Assembly: GCA_037478855.1 (NCBI GenBank)
Contig: JBBFLY010000114.1
Span: forward strand, 1-5,985
Origin: Rhabdothermincola sp037478855
GTDB taxonomy: Bacteria; Actinomycetota; Acidimicrobiia; Acidimicrobiales; Acidimicrobilacustridaceae
Length of the DNA: 5,985 nucleotides
Reading direction: 5' to 3'
Shown here: piece by piece, positions 1 to 5,132 of the stretch
How the letters are laid out: every line of letters begins with the position of its first letter
How positions within the stretch are numbered: position 1 is the first letter of the stretch
The notes under the pieces: generated by a model
What the model saw: the letters and a program-made list of their open reading frames with translations, nothing else
Told to the model about the DNA's origin: nothing
Databases searched by the model: none
Translations under genes and position numbers: made by a program

Positions 1-278
1 TGCGATATGTGGGGCAGGAGTTCCGTCCGAACGCCTGGATCGCCTACTACACGGGTCGCAAAGCCGAGCCGATCCGACATGCAAGCGAGCTCGCGGCGCT
101 CGCCGCGACACGTCCAGAGGAGCCGGTGCTCGTGCTCGGCTGGTGCGCAGCCGGAGACCCCGGGGAGGAGCTTTGCTCGGCAGCGACAGCCGCCCTCGGG
201 ACCGGCGAGCCGGCAATCGTCACGTCCGACTCCCTCCGCCGGCGGCTCGCGACCGCCTCCTCGGGCCCCGCGGGATGA
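1..278 (+). CDS. C-terminal fragment of a probable GT39/ArnT-like membrane glycosyltransferase
   Basis: This is the 3' end of a gene that begins before the window. The frame is open from the left edge (first full codon at position 3) to a TGA at 276-278, giving about 91 visible residues. The visible part has no membrane helix. It contains the pattern FRPNAWIAYYTGRK, then an ASELAAL helix, a hydrophobic strand (VLVLGW) and another strand (AIVTS). This pattern, a YTGR segment followed by an SxxELAAL helix and a short alpha/beta fold, resembles the extracytoplasmic tail of GT39 (dolichyl-phosphate-mannose mannosyltransferase, ArnT-like) proteins, which transfer sugars from polyprenyl phosphate outside the membrane. 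The catalytic first loop and the membrane helices would lie upstream and cannot be seen, so the family call rests on general resemblance. A GTG at 9 opens the frame inside the window but has no convincing ribosome binding site and is probably internal. Another membrane protein with a soluble tail is possible. Confidence 0.6.
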   Translation, partial: RYVGQEFRPNAWIAYYTGRKAEPIRHASELAALAATRPEEPVLVLGWCAAGDPGEELCSAATAALGTGEPAIVTSDSLRRRLATASSGPAG

Positions 279-314
279 CGAGTGGGATCGGCAGCGTTCG
301 ACCACGCAGAGGCC

Positions 315-320
315 TACACT
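315..320 (+). promoter_or_regulatory. possible -10 box for nadA (TACACT)
   Basis: TACACT fits the TANNNT form of a sigma-70-type -10 element. No good -35 hexamer sits 16-18 bases upstream; TTCGAC at 297-302 is only 12 bases away. If used, transcription would start near 326-328 and leave a leader of roughly 120 bases before nadA. The call is weak. Confidence 0.2.
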
Positions 321-328
321 GATCACAA

Positions 329-348
329 CGCCGGCCGGGTATCCGGCG
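329..348 (+). other. GC-rich inverted repeat in the nadA leader
   Basis: CGCCGG (329-334) can pair with CCGGCG (343-348) around an 8-base loop. Alternatively GCCGG (334-338) can pair with CCGGC (343-347) around a GTAT loop. The two hairpins exclude each other because they share the 3' arm. There is no T-tract after them, so this is not a standard intrinsic terminator. It could end the upstream transcript with Rho's help, act in the nadA leader, or be chance in GC-rich DNA. Confidence 0.25.
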
Positions 349-448
349 ACAGATCGAATCCCGAGACCGACATCCCCGTGGCGAGGCGACCCGGCTGTCC
401 CCACCGGTCACATCGGGATTCCCACACCCATGGGGGTTCCAAAGGCAC

Positions 449-1570
449 ATGCTCCGGCTCCAAGCTCCGCTTCCCGAGCGGTACACCAACGCGTCCCCCG
501 AGGAGCTCGCTGATCGGATCGCCACCGCGAAGCGGGTCCTCGGCGACCGGTTGCTGGTCCTCGGTCACCACTACCAGCGCGAGGAGGTCATGCGCTGGGC
601 CGACGCTCGCGGCGACTCCTTCCGGCTGTCGGTGCTCGCGAAGGAGCACCCGCGGGCGGAGTACATCGTGTTCTGCGGTGTGCACTTCATGGCCGAGTCA
701 GCCGACATCCTCACCGGCGACCACCAGAAGGTCATCCTCCCCGACCTCAACGCAGGCTGCTCGATGGCCGACATGGCCGATCTCGAGTCGGTCGAGGAGG
801 CCTGGGAGGTCCTCGAGCAGACCACCGACATCTCGAAGGTCGTCCCGATCACCTACATGAACTCCTCAGCAGCCCTGAAGGCGTTCGTCGGGGAGCACGG
901 CGGGGCGGTCTGCACGTCGACCAACGCCCGGGCGGTCCTGCAGTGGGCGCTCAACCTCGGCGACTGGCGCGACAGAGGTGCCGGCGGTCGGCAGGTGCTG
1001 TTCTTCCCTGACCAGCACCTCGGTCGCAACACCGGCTACCAGCTCGGCTTCTCCGAAGCCGACATGCGGGTCTGGAACCCGCACCTCGAGATGGGCGGGC
1101 TCACCGAAGCCGACCTCAAGGAGCGCACGTTCCTGCTCTGGAAGGGACACTGCTCGGTCCACCAGCGCTTCCGCCCGGAGCACGTCGAGCGCTTCCGCGC
1201 CGAGCATCCTGACGGGATCGTCGTCGTCCATCCCGAGTGTGCCCACGAGGTCGTGGAGCTCGCCGACGAGGTCGGATCGACCGACTACATCATCAAGGCG
1301 GTCGCCGCCGCGCCCGCTGGCTCGGTCATCGGCGTCGGGACGGAGATCCACCTCGTCCAGCGGCTCAACGCAGAGACCCCCGACAAGACCGTCGTCTCGC
1401 TCGACCCGCTCATCTGCCCCTGCTCGACGATGTTCCGCATCGACGCCGCTCATCTCGCCTGGGTGCTCGACAACCTGGTGGAGGGTCGGGTCGTGAACCA
1501 GATCACCGTCGACGAGTCGACCGCTCAGTGGGCTCGGGTCGCACTGGACCGGATGCTCAGCATCACCTGA
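449..1570 (+). CDS. nadA: quinolinate synthase NadA
   Basis: This cytoplasmic [4Fe-4S] enzyme condenses iminoaspartate with dihydroxyacetone phosphate to make quinolinate, the pyridine-ring precursor in de novo NAD synthesis. The protein has 373 residues, close to the longer Bacillus-type NadA (about 370). Motifs follow the family order: GHHYQREEV (39-47), FCGVHFMAESADIL (75-88), PDLNAGCSMADM (98-109), YMNSSAALKA (136-145), CTSTNA (155-160), PDQHLGRNT (187-195), WKGHCSVH (231-238), HPEC..EV (261-268), VGTEIHLVQR (296-305) and ICPCSTMFRID (322-332). By alignment from memory, the cluster ligands should be Cys104, Cys235 and one of Cys323 or Cys325. The ATG at 449 gives the usual LPERY..SPEEL N-terminus; the binding site is weak (AAAGG at 441-445, three bases from ATG). 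No nadB or nadC lies beside it, although NadA needs iminoaspartate from NadB or aspartate dehydrogenase. Its last 8 bases overlap the convergent GT2 gene. Identification is secure. Confidence 0.97.
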   Translation: MLRLQAPLPERYTNASPEELADRIATAKRVLGDRLLVLGHHYQREEVMRWADARGDSFRLSVLAKEHPRAEYIVFCGVHFMAESADILTGDHQKVILPDLNAGCSMADMADLESVEEAWEVLEQTTDISKVVPITYMNSSAALKAFVGEHGGAVCTSTNARAVLQWALNLGDWRDRGAGGRQVLFFPDQHLGRNTGYQLGFSEADMRVWNPHLEMGGLTEADLKERTFLLWKGHCSVHQRFRPEHVERFRAEHPDGIVVVHPECAHEVVELADEVGSTDYIIKAVAAAPAGSVIGVGTEIHLVQRLNAETPDKTVVSLDPLICPCSTMFRIDAAHLAWVLDNLVEGRVVNQITVDESTAQWARVALDRMLSIT

Positions 1571-2312
1571 TCCTGCTTCGGTGTCGCCAGTAGAACCGGG
1601 CGACCGTCCATCCGTGGCGAAGACCCTTCCGCGTCAGCAGGCCACGGAACCGCCGACGAGCAGGATGGACGCAGCGCGCATCAGCCACCTGCAGAACCCG
1701 CCAGCCCCGTTCCTTGACCCGGAGGCAGAAATCGACATCCTCCGGTCCGAACCTGATCGCCTCGTCAAGCCCGCCGACCTGATCGAACGCCACCCTGCGG
1801 ATGAGCTGGCACGCCCCGATGCCGAAGTCGACCTCCCACACGCCCGATCCGGGCGGGCAGAGCGCTTCGTAGTCGGATCGACGGTTCAAGGCACGCTGCA
1901 GCTTGAGCCACAGCGAGGGTGCTCGACCCGCGCTGGCGGTCGGCTCTTGGCCGACGAACACCGGAACGGTGACACCGACCGAGGTGTCGTCGAGCATCGG
2001 GACCAGCAGGTTCCAAAGCGTCTCAGGGAGGAGCTGCGCGTCGCTGTCGAGAAACGCGAGGAACGGCGCCCCGCCGAGCTTCGCTCCCTGGTTGCGCCCT
2101 GGTGCGACACCACGGTTCTCCGGGTTGCGGACGAGTACCACCCGCGGATCGTCCCTGACCGCTGCCGGTGGTTCGGAGGCGTTGTCGATCACCCACACCC
2201 TCACGTCGACGTCCTCCGACGTCAGGGCCGATGCGACGGCGGTCTCGAGCAGTGGCCCGTCGTTCCAGGTGAGGATCACCACATCGATCGTCGCAGGGCG
2301 ACGAGCGGTCAC
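1563..2312 (-). CDS. family 2 glycosyltransferase (rhamnosyltransferase-like)
   Basis: This is a predicted 249-residue GT-A fold glycosyltransferase that should move a sugar from a nucleotide-sugar donor onto a lipid-linked glycan at the inner face of the membrane. It shows the GT2 layout: first strand VVILTWND (11-18), VIDNAS (41-46), NRGVAPGRNQGAK (66-78), the metal-binding DSD in FLDSDAQL (89-91), and GGLDE (180-184). These are followed by GPEDVDFCLR (189-198), whose ED pair is the usual catalytic-base region. The tail is very basic and aromatic and may touch the membrane. The NRG..GRNQG pattern is common in the WbbL/rhamnosyltransferase group, but the donor cannot be read from sequence. 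The start is GTG at 2312, overlapping the methyltransferase TGA by 4 bases (GTGA) with GGAGG at 2321-2317. A longer open frame reaches 2600 but lies inside the methyltransferase gene and adds proline- and arginine-rich sequence foreign to the family. This is the last gene of the operon and converges on nadA. Confidence 0.93.
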   Translation of the reverse strand: MTARRPATIDVVILTWNDGPLLETAVASALTSEDVDVRVWVIDNASEPPAAVRDDPRVVLVRNPENRGVAPGRNQGAKLGGAPFLAFLDSDAQLLPETLWNLLVPMLDDTSVGVTVPVFVGQEPTASAGRAPSLWLKLQRALNRRSDYEALCPPGSGVWEVDFGIGACQLIRRVAFDQVGGLDEAIRFGPEDVDFCLRVKERGWRVLQVADARCVHPARRRFRGLLTRKGLRHGWTVARFYWRHRSRIR

Positions 2313-3046
2313 GGCGCCTCCAGCACGGCCGAGACCATGAACATCTGCGCGCAGCGCCGGGGTGGGAGCCTGAGGAGGCGCACGACAAACTCCATCGGGC
2401 GCTGCATTCGCGCCGCGAGGCCGGGGAGATGGCGGCCGGTCCTGGGCCAGAACCCATACCATTCGACTCGCTCGATCCGGAAGCCGTGACGACCGAGCAG
2501 CTCGCGGACCTCCTGGATGGTCATCACCCGGAGGTGGGAACGACCCAGCACCCTCCGGCGGAACCGTTGGACGAGCCCGGCAGGTCCGTCCGCGTTGCAC
2601 TGCACGTTCAGGATCACCGTGCCACCGGGACGGAGCACACGCCGGAACACCGACAGCACCTCTTCACGGAGCTCGGGCTCGGCGTTCTGGAAGAAGCGGA
2701 ACGCCGTGACGAGCTCGACGGATCCCGGCGGGAGAAGGAGCTCACGAGTGAGGTCGCCACACAGGAAGGTGACCGTGGGGCAGCGGGTCCGAGCACGCCG
2801 CAGCATCTCCTCAGCGACATCGACGCCGATCACTTGGGGGAACCGCTTGGCCACGACCGCCGTGATCCGACCGGTGCCGCACGCGAAGTCGAGCGCGACC
2901 CCCTCTCGAACCGGGACCTGCGACAGCAGCGTCTCGAGCAGAGGCCGCTCGACGGTCTCCCACAGATGCCCCGCGTAACCGCCGAAGATCGTCTCGTCGT
3001 AGAACTGTGCGTAGCCCGCCTGCTGGTGGCTCATCCGGTAGCTCAT
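2309..3046 (-). CDS. class I SAM-dependent methyltransferase
   Basis: This is a predicted 245-residue cytoplasmic methyltransferase with the Rossmann-like class I fold. Motif I is ALDFACGTGR (51-60), the SAM-binding glycine loop. An acidic residue follows the second strand (VIGVDVA, Asp76), a third-strand acidic site sits in FLCGDLT (Asp98), and the post-motif strand LRPGGTVILNV is at 138-148. The N-terminus (AGYAQFYDETIFGGY, 10-24) resembles the substrate-side helix of methyltransferase-11/25-type enzymes. The substrate cannot be told from the motifs; position in a glycan operon suggests a sugar hydroxyl or phosphate group. The start ATG at 3046 overlaps the kinase stop (ATGA) and has a strong GGAGGG 8 bases upstream. 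The open frame back to 3124 would add 26 residues over the kinase gene and is not needed. A second ATG at 3034 is possible but has poorer spacing. The fold call is firm and the role is open. Confidence 0.92.
   Translation of the reverse strand: MSYRMSHQQAGYAQFYDETIFGGYAGHLWETVERPLLETLLSQVPVREGVALDFACGTGRITAVVAKRFPQVIGVDVAEEMLRRARTRCPTVTFLCGDLTRELLLPPGSVELVTAFRFFQNAEPELREEVLSVFRRVLRPGGTVILNVQCNADGPAGLVQRFRRRVLGRSHLRVMTIQEVRELLGRHGFRIERVEWYGFWPRTGRHLPGLAARMQRPMEFVVRLLRLPPRRCAQMFMVSAVLEAP
2317..2321 (-). promoter_or_regulatory. ribosome binding site for the GT2 gene
   Basis: GGAGG on the minus strand lies 4 bases before the GTG at 2312. The spacing is a little short. It lies within the end of the methyltransferase gene and supports the GTG start and coupled translation over the longer frame that begins at 2600. 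Confidence 0.6.
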
Positions 3047-3888
3047 CGGGTGCACCCTCCCCTCCTGATCCGTCGCCGCAGACCGACGAGCCGAGCTCCC
3101 ACCGAGGCAGCGGTGGATGGCCACCTGCGTCGGAGCGTGAGGTAGGACGCCAGAACCGCGTCGCTGACCGCACCGAGCACTCTCAGGTCGACCTCCACGC
3201 CCGCGACCTCACGGTACCCACCGATGAACGCGGACCGCATGGCGTGCACCCACCCGGCATCGAGCGTCAAGAAGCTGCGAACGCTTCCACGGACGAGACA
3301 GGTGTCGAACAGCGCGAGGTCAAGGTACCGGGATTCCCATGCAGCCGCGTGGAACGACGAGTAGAAGTTCGGGAACGGGTCCAGCACCACCACTCGAGCA
3401 CGAGCTGGATCGGCTGAGGTCAGGTAGAGGTTCGCGGTACCGAAGTCACCGTGACCGACGACCGGTGCGTCGATCGCTTCCTCGACGAGCCTCGACTGCA
3501 GCGTCGGCTGCAAGAACCGACCGACCTGCGCGGGTAGCGGGTCCTGCGGGATCTGATCGAGGTCGAGATGCCGGTGGATCGCCCCCAGAGCCCGGCCACT
3601 GACCGCCAGCAAGGCGAGCACCACGCTCTCGTCATCCAATGCCGCTCCGGTCACGACCGCGATGAGCGACACCGGCGTAGGCACCCGTTCGAAGAGGATG
3701 GTCCCCGAGTCCTCCTGGTACGACAGCGGGCGTGGGGCGACGAAGCCGCACCTCTGACCGAGGTCCGCGATCGCGCGGGCCTTGAGGAACTCGACTGCCG
3801 GATCGCTGACGGATTGCTTCGCCACGACGTCGCCGAGAACCCGAACGCGAGTCGTTGACGGAACCGGAGGAGATCGGCGGGCCTTCAT
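3043..3888 (-). CDS. APH/choline-kinase-fold phosphotransferase
   Basis: This is a predicted 281-residue kinase-like protein that should transfer phosphate from ATP to a small molecule or glycan hydroxyl. The N-lobe has VVAKQ (21-25), with Lys24 the likely ATP-binding lysine, followed by an acidic helix (AVEFLKARAIADL). The hinge region is ILFERVP (64-70). The catalytic loop is HGDFGTANLYL (146-156), with His146, Asp148 and Asn153 matching the HxDxxxxN pattern. The metal-binding strand is VVVLDPFPN (166-174), with Asp170 replacing the DFG aspartate. Only about 23 residues precede the lysine, fewer than usual for the family, so the nucleotide loop looks shortened. The start ATG at 3888 overlaps the flippase stop (ATGA); upstream is a G-rich but imperfect binding site. 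The frame could extend to 4020, but that adds a Cys- and Arg-rich stretch over the flippase gene. Its setting between flippase and methyltransferase suggests phosphorylation of a glycan or its precursor rather than drug resistance. The substrate is unknown. Confidence 0.85.
   Translation of the reverse strand: MKARRSPPVPSTTRVRVLGDVVAKQSVSDPAVEFLKARAIADLGQRCGFVAPRPLSYQEDSGTILFERVPTPVSLIAVVTGAALDDESVVLALLAVSGRALGAIHRHLDLDQIPQDPLPAQVGRFLQPTLQSRLVEEAIDAPVVGHGDFGTANLYLTSADPARARVVVLDPFPNFYSSFHAAAWESRYLDLALFDTCLVRGSVRSFLTLDAGWVHAMRSAFIGGYREVAGVEVDLRVLGAVSDAVLASYLTLRRRWPSTAASVGARLVGLRRRIRRGGCTR
3055..3060 (-). promoter_or_regulatory. ribosome binding site for the methyltransferase gene
   Basis: GGAGGG on the minus strand, 8 bases before the ATG at 3046, is near-consensus with near-ideal spacing. 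It is the strongest such site seen in this operon and decides the start at 3046 over the frame beginning at 3124. It lies inside the last codons of the kinase gene. Confidence 0.8.
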
Positions 3889-5129
3889 GGCTGACCACCA
3901 CCCCGGATCACCTGCGCGAGCATGGCGCAGAGCAGGATCGCCTCCAGCAGGTTGCCGATGAGCAGCGCACCAGCAGCACCTGCTGCGCCGAGTGCATAGG
4001 TCAGCACCACACCCGCGCACGCCATGACGACGAGGCTCACCGCCACTGCCACGGCATGCTGGCGTGGCCGCGCGAGGGCGCGCAGGCCTGCCACCCCCGC
4101 GGTCGCCACACCCTGGGCCACGAGCGCGGCACCGAGCATCACGAGCACGACCTCGTCATCGCCGATGATCCGGGTGACGATCTCGATGCCGAGCGCGCTG
4201 GCCACCAGCACCATGCAGGTCCACAGCACAGCGAGTGTCGCCGAGAAGACCGCGAGCCTCGTGATCCGGTGACCCACCTCCTGACGATGCCGCGCCAGCG
4301 ACGGCACCACCGACGCCGACACGCCGAGGAAGATGGCTGTGAGAGGGGCATAGGCGATCAGAGCTTTGCGGAGGTCACCGAGCACCGCCAGCCCGCCGAC
4401 GAAGCCGATGAGGTAGTAGGTCAGGTTGCGGCTGGTGAACGTGACCGCCGCGGCAGCCACCAGTCCGCGGACGATCTCGCCCACCCGATCCACGAACGAG
4501 CTGATCGTCCCGTGTCGAGGCGCAACGCGGGCCTGGACGAGGTTGAAAGCGGCTCCGGCCAACGCCCCTGCGCCCCAGGCGAGCACGATGCCCGCCATGG
4601 AGAGATCGCCCCTCGACCACAGCACCACAAGCAGCACGAGCTCGGTCACCAGCCAGATCGCATCCCCGAGGAGCGCGACCAGCGGAGCACGCATCGCCAG
4701 GTGCACAGCCCGACCGAAGTCGTGGAGCATCGCGAACGGCAGGGCAACGGCAAACGCCATCGGTGCACCCGCCCGCAGCGCCGGGACGAGATGCAGCGAC
4801 GCGATCAACCCGGCGCAGACGGTGCCGAAGAGGACGGTGAGTCGCAACGCGCCGGAGGCCACTCGACCCGAGCGCTCGGTGAGCAGCTCAGGGCGGATCA
4901 GGAACGCCTCCCCGGTCAGCCCACGGCCGATCGACATCCACAGCAGTACCTGCAGGTAGACGAGCGACAATGCGCCGAAGGTCTCATCTGAGACGACGGC
5001 CGCAGCCGCCCCCATGAGCATGAAGTTGCTCAACCCGTAGACGATCTGGCTCGCCCCGCCCACGAGGGGGCTCCGGCGCGAGATGACCAGCCGCTCGACC
5101 GGTGCTCGCTTCCTCCCCGGGGCCGCCAC
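3885..5129 (-). CDS. Wzx/MOP-superfamily polysaccharide flippase-like membrane protein
   Basis: This is a 414-residue, very hydrophobic inner-membrane protein with about 12 predicted helices, near residues 27-47, 52-72, 94-114, 121-137, 148-171, 177-199, 222-245, 255-275, 291-317, 325-348, 358-379 and 383-406. Size, helix count and a basic N-terminus (GRKRAPVERLVISRR) fit the Wzx/PST flippases that turn undecaprenyl-linked oligosaccharides to the outer face. Charged residues in the helices are few (for example around Arg138-Arg140 and Arg234), as expected for a transporter. Sequence in this family is poorly conserved, so the call rests on topology and context. It follows the sugar-1-phosphate transferase by 3 bases and overlaps the kinase by 4. 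The start is GTG at 5129, with GAGGG at 5144-5140 ten bases upstream; no better start appears before the first helix. A polymerase (Wzy) is less likely, because no large extracellular loop is visible. Confidence 0.85.
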   Translation of the reverse strand: MAAPGRKRAPVERLVISRRSPLVGGASQIVYGLSNFMLMGAAAAVVSDETFGALSLVYLQVLLWMSIGRGLTGEAFLIRPELLTERSGRVASGALRLTVLFGTVCAGLIASLHLVPALRAGAPMAFAVALPFAMLHDFGRAVHLAMRAPLVALLGDAIWLVTELVLLVVLWSRGDLSMAGIVLAWGAGALAGAAFNLVQARVAPRHGTISSFVDRVGEIVRGLVAAAAVTFTSRNLTYYLIGFVGGLAVLGDLRKALIAYAPLTAIFLGVSASVVPSLARHRQEVGHRITRLAVFSATLAVLWTCMVLVASALGIEIVTRIIGDDEVVLVMLGAALVAQGVATAGVAGLRALARPRQHAVAVAVSLVVMACAGVVLTYALGAAGAAGALLIGNLLEAILLCAMLAQVIRGGGQP

Positions 5130-5132
5130 GTC

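Larger units (their letters stand above)
279..448 (+). promoter_or_regulatory. non-coding leader upstream of nadA
   Basis: These 170 bases between the upstream stop and nadA hold no credible gene on either strand. They contain a TACACT hexamer that could be a -10 box (315-320), a TGATCA palindrome (320-325) and a GC-rich inverted repeat (329-348). They also contain a CCCATGGG palindrome just upstream of the gene (427-434). No recognised NAD-responsive operator (NrtR, NiaR or NadQ type) could be identified by eye. The nadA promoter most likely lies here, because nadA is separated by this gap from the gene before it. Confidence 0.4.

Noticed and set aside
329..348. Hairpin as an intrinsic terminator of the left-edge gene
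   Set aside because: No T-tract follows and the stem is only 5-6 pairs, so it was listed only as an inverted repeat.
7..860. Overlapping plus-strand frames at 7-513 and 282-860
   Set aside because: Both are Arg-, Ser- and Pro-rich and run out of frame through the left-edge gene, the leader and the start of nadA; no binding site or motif supports them.
866..1453. 195-codon open frame on the minus strand inside nadA
   Set aside because: It is the reverse shadow of nadA, whose plus-strand frame carries all family motifs in order.
1581..2489. 302-codon open frame on the plus strand opposite GT2 and part of the methyltransferase
   Set aside because: No recognisable motif and a highly charged composition. 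The opposite strand encodes two proteins with diagnostic motifs.
2313..2600. N-terminal extension of the GT2 protein back to 2600
   Set aside because: It lies wholly inside the methyltransferase gene, is Pro/Arg-rich and precedes the normal first strand of the fold. The GTG at 2312 with GGAGG and a GTGA overlap is a better start.
2429..3145. 238-codon open frame on the plus strand opposite the methyltransferase
   Set aside because: Low-complexity charged composition and no motif; it spans the kinase/methyltransferase junction of the real operon.
3043..3888. Kinase as an aminoglycoside resistance gene
   Set aside because: The fold is shared with APH enzymes, but the gene is coupled within a glycan operon and its N-lobe and metal motif differ from the usual resistance proteins.
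3889..4020. N-terminal extension of the kinase back to 4020
   Set aside because: The 44 extra residues are Cys-, Arg- and Gly-rich and overlap the last helix of the flippase; the ATGA junction at 3888 is more typical.
3855..4991. 378-codon open frame on the plus strand opposite the flippase
   Set aside because: It mirrors the flippase gene, is full of His, Arg, Glu, Gln and Asp with no hydrophobic core or known motif, and is typical antisense shadow in GC-rich DNA. The minus-strand product has clear membrane helices.
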